From positions 62,001 through 126,000 of the forward strand of contig CAJOEI010000002.1 in assembly GCA_905233465.1 (NCBI GenBank): 64,000 nt of DNA, given 5' to 3'. Both the position numbers and the translations under genes were made by a program. Within the stretch, counting starts at the first letter, position 1. Every line of letters begins with the position of its first letter. This document shows positions 43,673 to 52,990 of this stretch, piece after piece. A model generated the notes under the pieces. That model did not search any database. It was not told the DNA's origin and saw only the letters and a list, made by a program, of their open reading frames with translations. The DNA is from an uncultured Bacteroidaceae bacterium. Its GTDB lineage: Bacteria > Bacteroidota > Bacteroidia > Bacteroidales > Bacteroidaceae.

Positions 43673-45421
43673 ATGCCACTTTCACCAGTAGACCTGTATT
43701 ATCGCGACATACACGCCGGGCCACCCCAGCCAAGTCACAAACCCGTCATAGGCATCACTGCAAACTATGGCGACGGAGCATGTAGTCTGGCTCGTGGTTA
43801 CTACGAGAGCGTGTTGCGTGCGGGAGCCTTGCCTGTGCTGTTGCCTCCCACAGACGATGCAGCCGTGATGACAGCGATGCTCGAACATGTCGACGGACTC
43901 TTGCTCTCTGGTGGTGGAGATATCAACCCACTGTTGCTGAACGAGGAGCCTATACCCGAACTTCACTCCATAACTCCGGAACGAGATATGTTCGAGTTGA
44001 TGCTGACGCGTCTGGCAGCCGATAGGCAGATGCCGATGCTGGGCATCTGCCGTGGTATGCAAGTCATAGCAGCTGCACTGGGAGGATCATTGTGGCAAGA
44101 CATATCCAAGCATGTGGCTGAGCCCATCAAGCACAGCCAACAGATGGACAGAGCATACGCCTCGCACACCGTTCGTCTGGAAGAGTCTTCGCGCGTGCGC
44201 GCGATATTTAATAATGTGGAAGAGATTGCCGTGAACTCATTCCACCATCAGGCCGTGGCAGATGGTGGTCCCATGCTCCGCATCACCGCTCGAGCTACGG
44301 ATGGTGTTGCTGAAGCCATAGAAAGCACATCCACAAGCAATATCCTTGCCGTGCAGTGGCACCCGGAATGTTTCATTCTGCGTGGCGACGAGGTGATGAT
44401 GCCTCTTTTCAGATGGTTGTGTGGCGAAGCCGAGCTGTTTGCTCGTGCGCGTAGTTTCCATCAGCATCACATCACTCTTGACAGCCATTGTGACACACCG
44501 ATGTTCTTCGACAACGACATACATTTTGAGCAACGTGACGAGCGAATATTGGTTGACTTGCACAAGATGACCGAAGGACGCTTGGATGCAACTATAATGG
44601 CAGCATATATCCCTCAAGGCGAACTCACTGACGCAGGCAGGGCGGCTGCCAAGGCCTTGGCAGACAAACGCATCGATGGCATCATGGCTCTGACTGGTCA
44701 TCAAGGCATAGAGATTGCACGCACTCCGGCGGAGCTGCCTGCAATCAAGGCTCGCGGCAACAAGGCAATAATGATTGGCATCGAGAACGGCTATGCCATA
44801 GGACGTGATCTGAACTTGCTGAATCATTTTGCCAATCGCGGCATAGTCTATATGACGCTATGTCATAATGGCAACAATGATATATGCGGTTCGGCCCGTC
44901 CGCGCGATGGCGAGCGTGAAATGGGTCTGACATCATTCGGCCACGAGGTTGTTACACGCATGAATGAGCTGGGCATCCTCGTAGACATGAGCCATGCATC
45001 CGTGCAGAGTTTCTATGATGCTATGGATGCCAGCCGTACTCCCATCGTCTGTTCCCATTCTTCGGCACGGGCATTATGCGACCATCCACGTAATCTGACA
45101 GACCAGCAGCTGCATGACTTGGCCCGCAAGGGCGGTGTAGCCCAGGCGACACTCTACGACGGCTTCCTGCGCAAGGGTGGCGGGGCCGATATCAACGATT
45201 TCATCGCCCATGTGGACCACATGATTCATGTTGCAGGCATAGAGCATGTGGGGATTGGCACAGATTTTGATGGTGACGGAGGTGTGCCGGGTCTGGCCTC
45301 GGCTGCTGAACTCATCAATTTCACACGCGAAGCCCTGCGTCGTCACTACAGTGAGGATGACCTTCAACTAATATGGGGTGGCAACTTCATGCGCGTGATG
45401 ACGATGGCACAGGAAAGTTGA
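43673..45421 (+). CDS. Fusion of class-I glutamine-amidotransferase-like hydrolase (C26) and membrane dipeptidase (M19)
   Basis: 582 aa in one uninterrupted frame. Residues ~1-265 are a gamma-glutamyl hydrolase domain of the PuuD type: LGICRGMQ with nucleophile Cys126, and WHPE with His230/Glu232. Residues ~270-582 are a renal-dipeptidase-like domain: DSHCDTP metal motif, MSHAS, SHSSARA and GIGTDFDGDGG. The pair could release gamma-glutamyl groups and then cleave the remaining dipeptide, as in glutathione or gamma-glutamyl peptide use, which is inference. No signal peptide is visible. The stop lies in a TTGAAAG spacer. Confidence 0.88.
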   Translation: MPLSPVDLYYRDIHAGPPQPSHKPVIGITANYGDGACSLARGYYESVLRAGALPVLLPPTDDAAVMTAMLEHVDGLLLSGGGDINPLLLNEEPIPELHSITPERDMFELMLTRLAADRQMPMLGICRGMQVIAAALGGSLWQDISKHVAEPIKHSQQMDRAYASHTVRLEESSRVRAIFNNVEEIAVNSFHHQAVADGGPMLRITARATDGVAEAIESTSTSNILAVQWHPECFILRGDEVMMPLFRWLCGEAELFARARSFHQHHITLDSHCDTPMFFDNDIHFEQRDERILVDLHKMTEGRLDATIMAAYIPQGELTDAGRAAAKALADKRIDGIMALTGHQGIEIARTPAELPAIKARGNKAIMIGIENGYAIGRDLNLLNHFANRGIVYMTLCHNGNNDICGSARPRDGEREMGLTSFGHEVVTRMNELGILVDMSHASVQSFYDAMDASRTPIVCSHSSARALCDHPRNLTDQQLHDLARKGGVAQATLYDGFLRKGGGADINDFIAHVDHMIHVAGIEHVGIGTDFDGDGGVPGLASAAELINFTREALRRHYSEDDLQLIWGGNFMRVMTMAQES

Positions 45422-45431
45422 AAGATGAAAG

Positions 45432-46439
45432 ATGAAAGTTGAAAGGATAAAATTGAAACTGTTGTTCTTGCCAGTAATGCTACTCATCATGGCTTGCACC
45501 GGCAGCAAGACACACGAGCCGTCTGCTTCGGACAAAGTGGACACATTGGTTGCTACGCCAGCCTTCAACGGCGATAGCGCCTTTGCCTTTGTGGTGGCGC
45601 AATGCGACTTCGGGCCACGTGTGCCGGGTAGCACAGCTCATGATGCTTGCGCAGAATGGATAAAGCAGCAATTTGCGTCATTTGGCATGCTGGTGACCGA
45701 GCATCAGGCAACAGTGCGCAGCTACGATGGTGCACAAATGCTGTGCAGAAACATCATATCCCGCATGAATCACGATGCGTCATCGCGTGTCCTCATAACA
45801 GCACATTGGGATAGCCGTGCATGGGCCGACAACGACCCGGATCCTGACAATCACCATTCACCTGTGATGGCAGCCAACGACGGTGCCAGCGGTGTGGCTG
45901 TCATGCTGGAGATGGCTCGTGTGATGGCAACGATGCCTCCAGCGACAGGTGTTGACTTCGTGTGTTTCGACGTTGAAGACCAAGGTCGTCCGCAATGGGC
46001 TGACGCAGGAGATGATGACGACAATGCTGATTTCTGGTGTTTAGGCTCCCGAGCATGGGCCGAAGCTGCATACGCAGAAGGATACACAGCTCGTTTTGCC
46101 ATAAATCTGGATATGGTCGGTGGGCGTGATGCACGCTTCGCTCGCGAAGGCTATTCCCTGCGTCAGGCGGCATCTGTTGTTGAACTCATCTGGACCACAG
46201 CCTCACGCCTGGGCCACTCAATGCTTTTCACCTCTTCCACTGGCGGCTATGTGATGGATGACCATGTGTCGGTGTCGCAGTTAGCTGGCATACCTGCTGC
46301 GGATATCATACCAAATGTGGATTATCAGCGTTCCAGTTTCGGACGTACTTGGCATACGATTGATGACACTCCAGAGAACATTGACCCTCGTGTGATGGCA
46401 GCTGTTGGAGAGACTTTGTTGCAAATCATCTACCGATGA
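45432..46439 (+). CDS. M28-family lipoprotein, probable glutaminyl-peptide cyclotransferase
   Basis: 335 aa. A lipobox LLIMAC near residue 22 indicates a lipoprotein. Motifs AHWDSRAWADNDPDP, AANDGASG, and FDVEDQG are those of M28-like zinc proteins, and the arrangement resembles the human-type glutaminyl cyclases described in oral Bacteroidota, which convert N-terminal Gln to pyroglutamate on exported proteins. An aminopeptidase role is the alternative. The start ATG at 45432 is itself formed by the ATGAAAG/TTGAAAG repeat. Confidence 0.82.
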   Translation: MKVERIKLKLLFLPVMLLIMACTGSKTHEPSASDKVDTLVATPAFNGDSAFAFVVAQCDFGPRVPGSTAHDACAEWIKQQFASFGMLVTEHQATVRSYDGAQMLCRNIISRMNHDASSRVLITAHWDSRAWADNDPDPDNHHSPVMAANDGASGVAVMLEMARVMATMPPATGVDFVCFDVEDQGRPQWADAGDDDDNADFWCLGSRAWAEAAYAEGYTARFAINLDMVGGRDARFAREGYSLRQAASVVELIWTTASRLGHSMLFTSSTGGYVMDDHVSVSQLAGIPAADIIPNVDYQRSSFGRTWHTIDDTPENIDPRVMAAVGETLLQIIYR

Positions 46440-46474
46440 TAGTTGAAAGTTTAAAGTTTAAAGTTTAGAGTATA
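46440..46474. repeat. TTGAAAG/TTTAAAG heptad spacer before sufE
   Basis: Four period-7 units; no promoter seen. Confidence 0.7.
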
Positions 46475-46912
46475 ATGATGACAATAAACGAGATACAAGA
46501 CGAGATCATTGAGGAGTTTGCAGACTTCGACGATTGGATGGACCGTTACCAGTTGCTAATAGATTTAGGTAACGACCAACAGCCCTTGCCTGCCAGCGCC
46601 AAGACCGACCAAAACCTCATTGAGGGATGCCAAAGCCGTGTTTGGCTCACAGCAGAATTAACGCCCGAAGGCCTTGTACACTTTGAGGCAGAGAGCGATG
46701 CACTGATAGTGAAGGGCATTGTCGCCCTGCTGATACGCGTCCTGTCTGATCATACTCCGTCAGAAATTGTCGGCGCAGAGTTATATTTCATTGAGCGTAT
46801 AGGATTGCGCGAGCATCTGTCTCCAACTCGCAGCAATGGCTTGCTGGCCATGCTACGTCAGATGCGGATGTATGCGCTGGCATTTCAATCTCGCGCTGCG
46901 CACGAAGATTAA
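46475..46912 (+). CDS. sufE: SufE-family sulfur acceptor protein
   Basis: 145 aa. QNLIEGCQSRVWL contains the sulfur-accepting Cys (residue 52), with YQLLIDLG and the terminal GLREHLSPTRSNGLLAML typical of SufE. It takes persulfide from SufS for Fe-S assembly. Two adjacent ATGs at 46475 and 46478 leave the start ambiguous by one residue. The stop TAA lies in an ATTAAAG repeat. Confidence 0.92.
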   Translation: MMTINEIQDEIIEEFADFDDWMDRYQLLIDLGNDQQPLPASAKTDQNLIEGCQSRVWLTAELTPEGLVHFEAESDALIVKGIVALLIRVLSDHTPSEIVGAELYFIERIGLREHLSPTRSNGLLAMLRQMRMYALAFQSRAAHED

Positions 46913-46936
46913 AGTTAAATGCTTAAAGTTTAAAGT

Positions 46937-47278
46937 ATGGAAACCACACGACAAAATAAGATTGCCCGACTGATACAGAAAGAACTAAGCGACATCTTCC
47001 AAAAGCAGACACGCGCCATGCACGGCACTCTGGTGAGCGTGAGCGTGTGCCGTATCAGTCCCGACATGAGTGTATGCCGCGCATACCTCAGCGTCTTTCC
47101 CAGCGAGCGCGCACAGGAGATTGTTGACAATATCAATGCCAACAAGAGTGCTATACGCTATGAACTGGGACAGCGCACACGCCATCAGCTGAGAATCATT
47201 CCAGAACTCAAATTCTTTGTCGATGATTCACTGGACTATGCCGAGAACATCGACAGGCTATTGTCCATTGATCATTGA
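46937..47278 (+). CDS. rbfA: Ribosome-binding factor A
   Basis: 113 aa, KH-like fold. RQNKIARLIQKELSDIFQK opens as in RbfA; RISPDMSVCRAYLSVFP and HQLRIIPELKFFVDDSLDY follow. It binds the 30S subunit to help 16S 5'-end maturation. The stop sits in the ATTGAAC/ATTGTAA spacer, 24 bp before the ABC permease gene. Confidence 0.95.
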   Translation: METTRQNKIARLIQKELSDIFQKQTRAMHGTLVSVSVCRISPDMSVCRAYLSVFPSERAQEIVDNINANKSAIRYELGQRTRHQLRIIPELKFFVDDSLDYAENIDRLLSIDH

Positions 47279-47302
47279 ACATTGTAAATTGTAAATTATT
47301 TC
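47279..47302. repeat. ATTGTAA heptad spacer after rbfA
   Basis: ATTGTAAATTGTAAATTA, period 7. Confidence 0.65.
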
Positions 47303-48529
47303 ATGTTCCCCCTGTACATCGCAAAGCGTTATCTGTTTGCTCGCCGCAGCCACCACACTATAGGCATCATCTCGGCTATTAGCATGGCTGGTGTTGCCTT
47401 GGCAACGATGGCTATGGTGGTGACTCTTTCGGTGTTTAACGGGTTCAGGGACATGGTGGCGAGTTTCTTCACAGCATTCGATGCGCAGCTGCTCGTAAGC
47501 CGTGTTGATGGACGCCCAATGCCTGCAGATGCTGCAGAACTCCAAGTCTTGGCAGCAGATCCTGACATTGAAGTTGTGACGCATGTCATGGAAGATCAGG
47601 CACTTATTGTGACACCAACACGCCAGGTTGTTTGCATAGTCAAAGGCGTTGAAGACAATTTCCTGGATCAGGGCGATTTACGTTCCTGTTTGTTCGGTGA
47701 TGGCGACCCCACGCTGCATGCAGCAGAACTTGAATATGGCATTCTTGGCATACGTCTGGCTTCACTGCTGGGATTATCTATAGACTTTGAAGCCCCCCTT
47801 GCTATATACGCTCCACGCAAGGGTGAAAGCGTGAGTCTGACAAATCCCATGAGTAGTTTCAACACTGACGAGCTACTGTCGCCAGGACTTGTCTTCGGAG
47901 TCAACCAAAACAAGTATGACAGCCATTATGTCCTCACATCAATAGGTTTCGCACGACGTCTGTTTGAGGCTCAGGGGATGAGCACAGCTGTCGAACTGCG
48001 TTTGCAACCCAACGCCAACGAAGGCAGTGTGCAACGCCGCATAGCATCGCGTTTGGGTAGCGATTACACTGTTCAGAACCGCTATGAACAGCAGGAAGAC
48101 ACCTTCCGCATCATGCGCGTGGAAAAGCTTATTGCCTACATCTTCCTTACAATGATTCTGCTGGTTGCATCATTCAACATCATCGGTTCGCTGTCCATGC
48201 TCATGCTTGACAAACGGGCTGACACACAGACGCTGCGCAGCCTCGGGGCAACAGATAATCAGATATCATCCATCTTTTTGCTTGAGGGATGGCTCATTTC
48301 TGCGCTGGGGGCACTGGTTGGCATTGCATTAGGCATAGCATTGTGCCTCATCCAAGAACGTTACGGCATCGTCAGCATGGGCCCCAGCGCGGGTATGTTT
48401 GTTGTCGATGCATATCCTGTCAGCGTACACGCCTCGGACATCGTTATTGTCTTTGCCACGGTACTTGTGGTTAGCCTCATAGCCGTATGGTTGCCTGTGC
48501 GCCGACTCGCGGCACGCCTTACTCCATAG
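47303..48529 (+). CDS. LolC/E-type (FtsX-MacB) ABC transporter permease
   Basis: 408 aa with four TM segments: one N-terminal (ISAISMAGVALATMAMVVTL), a ~220-residue periplasmic domain, and three at the C-terminus (IFLTMILLVASFNIIGSLSM; FLLEGWLISALGALVGIALG; IVIVFATVLVVSLIAVWLPV). YIAKRYLFARRSHHTIGIIS is the family's start. It probably works with a LolD ATPase (candidate at 21304-22059) in lipoprotein release. Confidence 0.9.
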   Translation: MFPLYIAKRYLFARRSHHTIGIISAISMAGVALATMAMVVTLSVFNGFRDMVASFFTAFDAQLLVSRVDGRPMPADAAELQVLAADPDIEVVTHVMEDQALIVTPTRQVVCIVKGVEDNFLDQGDLRSCLFGDGDPTLHAAELEYGILGIRLASLLGLSIDFEAPLAIYAPRKGESVSLTNPMSSFNTDELLSPGLVFGVNQNKYDSHYVLTSIGFARRLFEAQGMSTAVELRLQPNANEGSVQRRIASRLGSDYTVQNRYEQQEDTFRIMRVEKLIAYIFLTMILLVASFNIIGSLSMLMLDKRADTQTLRSLGATDNQISSIFLLEGWLISALGALVGIALGIALCLIQERYGIVSMGPSAGMFVVDAYPVSVHASDIVIVFATVLVVSLIAVWLPVRRLAARLTP

Positions 48530-48570
48530 ATCTTTATTAAGCACAACCCCATTCAACATCAAAATTCAAT

Positions 48571-49935
48571 ATGCACGAAATTAAAAGCGAATCCTCATTT
48601 GCAGGCCTTATCAGACGTTACGTCAGTGCCAGCGGCCTGCTTATCGCTGCAACAATAGCAGCACTGATATGTGCCAATACACCTGCAATATCCGACACAT
48701 ATTTCCGCCTTTGGAACGAACCCATCAGCCTGAGCATTGGTGGTTTCAACCTCTTCAGCCATGGAGGACATACATTGTCGCTGATGGACTTCATCAATGA
48801 CTTCCTGATGTTTTTCTTCTTCCTCAGTGTGGGATTGGAGATTAAGCGCGAAGTCCTTTGCGGCGAGCTGTCATCACGCCAGAAGGCGTTGCTGCCAGTG
48901 ATAGGAGCATGTGGCGGTATGATTGTTCCTGTGCTCATCTTCTATGCCATCTGCAGCGGCGATGCGTTGGCCGAGCGCGGTTGTGCCATACCGATGGCCA
49001 CCGACATAGCATTCTCCTTGGGAGTGTTGAGCGTCTTCGGCAAACGTGTACCAGTGGGCCTGAAGGTCTTTCTTGCAGCACTGGCGGTAGCCGACGACCT
49101 CGGAGGCATCATCGTTATCGCCCTCTTCTATTCCCAAGGCCTGTCTTGGCCATACCTCATTGCCGCAGCCGTTGTGATAGCCATACTGCTGATTGGCAAT
49201 AAGCGTGATGTACGGGCCAAAGTGTTCTACTGGCTGTTTGGAATCATACTATGGTATCTCGTCCTCAACTCAGGCATTCACGCCACCATCGCCGGCGTAG
49301 CTTTAGCCTTTTGCATACCTGCCAACCTCGGCGTTGGCACACGCTATTATCTCGAACGCATCCGCGATTGCGTCAATGAGTACCCCGATATCGATGTCAC
49401 TGAGGCCGATCGCAAGAAACCCATGGTGCTGTCAAAGGAAGAAATACACAGTCTGCGTCGCATCGAAAGTGCATCAGACAAACTCATCTCACCCTTGCAA
49501 GACATTGAAGACAGCCTCTACTATCCCATCAACTTCGGCGTCATACCTATCTTTGCCTTTGCCAACGCTGGTGTCGCCTTTGGTGGCCTCACCTTCGGCA
49601 ATGTGGCATTGGGCGTGATGCTCGGCTTACTGCTCGGCAAATTCCTCGGAGTGATGAGTTTCTCATGGCTGAGCATGAAATGCGGTCTCTGCCAGATGCC
49701 AGCTGGTGGCAACTGGAAATCATTTGCCAGCGTATCTATGATCTGCGGTATAGGCTTCACCGTGTCCATGTTCATTGCCGAGCTCAGTTTCCGCGGTGCA
49801 GGCGCTGAAGCAGCAGTATATCTTGACGAAGCCAAACTGGGTATACTTGCCGGAACAATAGCATCTGCACTTATCGGATGCATCATGCTGCACCTCACAC
49901 TGCCCAAAGATGCGGCTGCGAAAATTGAAAGTTGA
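48571..49935 (+). CDS. nhaA: Na+/H+ antiporter NhaA
   Basis: 454 aa, ~12 TM. IPMATDIAFSLGVLSVFG and LAVADDLGGIIVIALFYS carry the ion-binding Asp pair. A charged insertion (~270-310; DVTEADRKKPMVLSKEEIHS) between the two halves is longer than in E. coli NhaA and common in Bacteroidota. It exports Na+ in exchange for protons at alkaline pH. The last residues ES and the stop come from a TTGAAAG-type spacer. Confidence 0.95.
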   Translation: MHEIKSESSFAGLIRRYVSASGLLIAATIAALICANTPAISDTYFRLWNEPISLSIGGFNLFSHGGHTLSLMDFINDFLMFFFFLSVGLEIKREVLCGELSSRQKALLPVIGACGGMIVPVLIFYAICSGDALAERGCAIPMATDIAFSLGVLSVFGKRVPVGLKVFLAALAVADDLGGIIVIALFYSQGLSWPYLIAAAVVIAILLIGNKRDVRAKVFYWLFGIILWYLVLNSGIHATIAGVALAFCIPANLGVGTRYYLERIRDCVNEYPDIDVTEADRKKPMVLSKEEIHSLRRIESASDKLISPLQDIEDSLYYPINFGVIPIFAFANAGVAFGGLTFGNVALGVMLGLLLGKFLGVMSFSWLSMKCGLCQMPAGGNWKSFASVSMICGIGFTVSMFIAELSFRGAGAEAAVYLDEAKLGILAGTIASALIGCIMLHLTLPKDAAAKIES

Positions 49936-49971
49936 CATTTTACATTTTACATTCTATAGTCCACATATTTC
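49936..49971. repeat. ATTTTAC octamer spacer before pyrE
   Basis: CATTTTACATTTTACATTC, period 8. Confidence 0.6.
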
Positions 49972-50604
49972 ATGCAAACACTCGAAAAGATCTTTGCCAA
50001 TAAGTTACTCAACGTTAAGGCAATCAAGCTGCAACCCACAAATCCCTTCACATGGGCCAGTGGATGGCGAAGCCCATTCTACTGCGACAACCGTAAGACA
50101 CTGTCATATCCTGAACTGCGCACATTCGTCAAGATTGAGATAAGCCGCATCATCATGGAGCGCTTTCCCGAGGCTGACGCCATTGCAGGAGTGGCAACAG
50201 GAGCCATTCCACAGGGAGCACTCGTAGCTGATGTGCTGGCATTGCCGTTCGTATATGTCCGCTCCAAACCCAAAGACCACGGACTCGAGAACCTCATCGA
50301 GGGCGAACTCAAGCCGGGAATGAAGGTCGTCGTGGTCGAAGATCTCATCAGCACTGGCGGCAGCAGCCTCAAAGCCGTGGAAGCAATTCGACAGAATGCC
50401 TGTGATGTCATAGGCATGGTAGCCGCCTACACCTATGGCTTCGATGTCGCAACAAAAGCATTCCGAGATGCCAAGGTGACTCTTGTCACTTTGACCAACT
50501 ACGAGGCTGTGGTGGCTGAGGCTCTGCGCATAGGATATATCAAAGACACAGATGTCCAACTCCTCAATGACTGGCGGCGAGACCCCGCTAACTGGAAAGG
50601 ATAA
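49972..50604 (+). CDS. pyrE: Orotate phosphoribosyltransferase
   Basis: 210 aa. FTWASGWRSPFYCDNRKTLS is the substrate-loop signature and VVVVEDLISTGGSS the PRPP-binding motif. It makes OMP from orotate in pyrimidine synthesis. It is followed at 6 bp by an SRPBCC protein and then argH, a conserved Bacteroidales order as far as recalled. Confidence 0.96.
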   Translation: MQTLEKIFANKLLNVKAIKLQPTNPFTWASGWRSPFYCDNRKTLSYPELRTFVKIEISRIIMERFPEADAIAGVATGAIPQGALVADVLALPFVYVRSKPKDHGLENLIEGELKPGMKVVVVEDLISTGGSSLKAVEAIRQNACDVIGMVAAYTYGFDVATKAFRDAKVTLVTLTNYEAVVAEALRIGYIKDTDVQLLNDWRRDPANWKG

Positions 50605-50609
50605 CTATT

Positions 50610-51086
50610 ATGACAAAATACGAAAGCAATATCAAGCAAATAGCAGCCTCGCAAACTGCTGTTTACAACAAACTGGCTGACCTGCGCAATCTCGAAACAT
50701 TGCGTGAACGACTCAACGATCCCGCTTTTGTGGATTCCTTGCGCGCCTCTGGTCAGGTGCCAGATGACAAGTTGGAGCAAATACTACAGATGGCTTCGCA
50801 ACTCGAATTGTCCGAAGATGAGGTGTGCATCAACGGGACACCTTTAGGCTCCATCGCCTTGCGTATCATAGAAAGGGATGATCCTAAATGCATCAAATTT
50901 GAAGCAATAGGAGCACCCATTCAAGCCAATCTATGGATACAGTTGCTGCCTACATCACCATACGAATGCAAGATGCGGTGCACCATCGGCGCAGAGCTCA
51001 ATTTCTTCATGAAACAGATGGCCAAGAAGCCCTTGCAAGAAGGCGTTGAGAAACTCGCTGATATGCTCGCAATGATTCCGTATTAA
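50610..51086 (+). CDS. SRPBCC/polyketide-cyclase-like protein
   Basis: 158 aa, soluble. The central CIKFEAIGAPIQANLWIQLLP and a C-terminal amphipathic helix (MAKKPLQEGVEKLADMLAMI) fit the START-like SRPBCC fold, and an N-terminal helix (KQIAASQTAVYNKLADLRNL) is typical of this small family. Ligand and role are unknown. It lies tightly between pyrE and argH, 1 bp before the latter. Confidence 0.75.
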   Translation: MTKYESNIKQIAASQTAVYNKLADLRNLETLRERLNDPAFVDSLRASGQVPDDKLEQILQMASQLELSEDEVCINGTPLGSIALRIIERDDPKCIKFEAIGAPIQANLWIQLLPTSPYECKMRCTIGAELNFFMKQMAKKPLQEGVEKLADMLAMIPY

Positions 51087-51087
51087 C

Positions 51088-52446
51088 ATGAAAGAGAACA
51101 ATATATCTGCTTCACCCATCTGGCAGAAATCTACATCGATGACTGCCGAGATTGAGCGCTTCACGGTTGGACACGATCGCGAGTTGGATATGTACCTCGC
51201 TGAGAGCGATGTAATTGGTTCCCTGGCACACACCGCAATGCTACAGACCATCGGGCTGCTCTCCGACGCAGAGCTCCAAGCCATACACCGCGAATTGCGC
51301 AATATCCTGCATGACATTCTCAACGGACACTTCCAGATAGAAGACGGTGTCGAGGATGTCCATTCAGAAGTTGAGCTCCTACTCACTCGGCGACTTGGCG
51401 ATGTCGGCAAGAAGATTCACAGCGGCCGCTCGCGCAACGATCAGGTGCTGCTGGACCTCAAGTTGTGGACACGACGTCAATTGCGCGAGGTCGTTGAGCT
51501 CGTCACAGAGTTGTTCCGTGGGCTACAGGCACAAAGCCAGCGCTACAAGGACATTCTCATGCCTGGCTATACCCATTTGCAGGTGGCTATGCCATCCAGT
51601 TTCGGACTCTGGTTCGGTGCCTATGCCGAGAGCCTGACCGATGACATGCTCTTTTTGCAGGCAGCCTACAAGTTGGTCAATCGCAACCCACTGGGTTCTG
51701 CTGCCGGATACGGAAGCAGTTTCCCTCTCAACCGCGAGCTGACAACCGATCTATTGGGATTCGACAGCATGGATTATAATGTTGTCTACGCACAAATGGG
51801 ACGTGGCAAGATGGAGCGCAATGTCGCTTTTGCGCTCGCATCACTTGCCGGTACCGTGGCCAAGCTCGCTTTTGATGCATGCATGTTCAGCTCACAGAAT
51901 TTTGGGTTCATACGTCTGCCACACGAGTGCACCACTGGGTCAAGCATCATGCCACACAAGAAAAACCCGGATGTATTTGAACTCACCCGAGCCAAATGTA
52001 ACAAGATACAGGCTCTGCCAACACAGGTAACTCTGATAATGAACAACCTGCCCAGCGGATACTTCCGCGACCTACAGATACTCAAAGAGGTCTTTCTGCC
52101 GGCCTTTGACGAGATTAAGGACTGCCTGCGAATGACAACTTACATAATAAAAAGAATAGACGTCAACCCTGACATCCTCACCGACCCGCGGTACGACCTT
52201 ATGTTCTCAGTCGAAGAAGTTAATCGTTTGGCTGCCGAGGGCATGCCCTTCCGAGATGCCTACAAGAAAGTGGGACTGGATATTGAAGCCAGCCGCTTTA
52301 CTCCCGTCAAAACAGTCCACCACACACATGCCGGCAGCATTGGCAACCTCTGTAACGACCGCATCGCCGCCCTCTTCCACAGTGTGCTCGAAGGTTTCGC
52401 CTTCGAGAAGGCTGAGGCTGCGGAGCACAAATTGGTAGAAGGATGA
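51088..52446 (+). CDS. argH: Argininosuccinate lyase
   Basis: 452 aa of the fumarase/aspartase superfamily. SRNDQVLLDLKLW, GYTHLQVAMPSSFG and GSSIMPHKKNPD (the mobile-loop signature with catalytic Ser) are all intact. It splits argininosuccinate to arginine and fumarate. The stop overlaps the next gene's start by 4 bp (ATGA). Confidence 0.96.
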   Translation: MKENNISASPIWQKSTSMTAEIERFTVGHDRELDMYLAESDVIGSLAHTAMLQTIGLLSDAELQAIHRELRNILHDILNGHFQIEDGVEDVHSEVELLLTRRLGDVGKKIHSGRSRNDQVLLDLKLWTRRQLREVVELVTELFRGLQAQSQRYKDILMPGYTHLQVAMPSSFGLWFGAYAESLTDDMLFLQAAYKLVNRNPLGSAAGYGSSFPLNRELTTDLLGFDSMDYNVVYAQMGRGKMERNVAFALASLAGTVAKLAFDACMFSSQNFGFIRLPHECTTGSSIMPHKKNPDVFELTRAKCNKIQALPTQVTLIMNNLPSGYFRDLQILKEVFLPAFDEIKDCLRMTTYIIKRIDVNPDILTDPRYDLMFSVEEVNRLAAEGMPFRDAYKKVGLDIEASRFTPVKTVHHTHAGSIGNLCNDRIAALFHSVLEGFAFEKAEAAEHKLVEG

Positions 52447-52979
52447 TGAAGAAAGTGTTGTGTCTTTTGATGGCTGTTCTGATTGTGGCCTGCTCCGCTA
52501 CAGAAAATACTTACTCGACCATGCCTGCATATTTCGTGTATCAAAACACAAATACCGTGCCACAGTTGAATGCAGCCTTGGGCAATCCCGGGGAATTCTG
52601 CACCATCGAGCTACGAGGACAATACTATGTCTTCACTAACCTCACAGGCAGCACACAGACCAACCGTACAGCATTGTCCAACTATCAGAAAACATATCTC
52701 GGATTATCTGGTTTAATTGTGGGGCTGCCTGTCATTCCTGCACCAGGCGAGGACGCCCAGCATGTGGTGTGTTTTGATTTAGCTTGTCCAAACTGCTACG
52801 ACACTTATGCCATCACAAAGAGCATGCGTCTGCATGAAGGTGGGCTTGCTCAATGTCCGTCATGTCAACGCATCTACGATCTCAACACACAGGGCATCAT
52901 AAACGATGGAGAGCCGGGACAAAGCCTCTACCGATACCGCGTAACTTATATCCCATATACCCTACAGGTAAACAACTAA
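52443..52979 (+). CDS. Lipoprotein with Cys4 (Rieske-like or zinc-knuckle) domain
   Basis: 178 aa. Lipobox LIVAC near residue 17. The C-terminal half has CFDLACPNCYDTYAIT and, 25 residues on, AQCPSCQRIYDLNTQG, giving two CxxC pairs. The layout recalls a Rieske fold with the histidines replaced by cysteines, or a rubredoxin-like zinc site. Two parallel GLSGLIVG/LPVIPAPGE stretches precede it. No function recognised; it may be an electron carrier or structural lipoprotein. Coupled to argH by a 4-bp overlap and followed 11 bp later by upp. Confidence 0.72.
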   Translation: MMKKVLCLLMAVLIVACSATENTYSTMPAYFVYQNTNTVPQLNAALGNPGEFCTIELRGQYYVFTNLTGSTQTNRTALSNYQKTYLGLSGLIVGLPVIPAPGEDAQHVVCFDLACPNCYDTYAITKSMRLHEGGLAQCPSCQRIYDLNTQGIINDGEPGQSLYRYRVTYIPYTLQVNN

Positions 52980-52990
52980 ACATCATTAAT

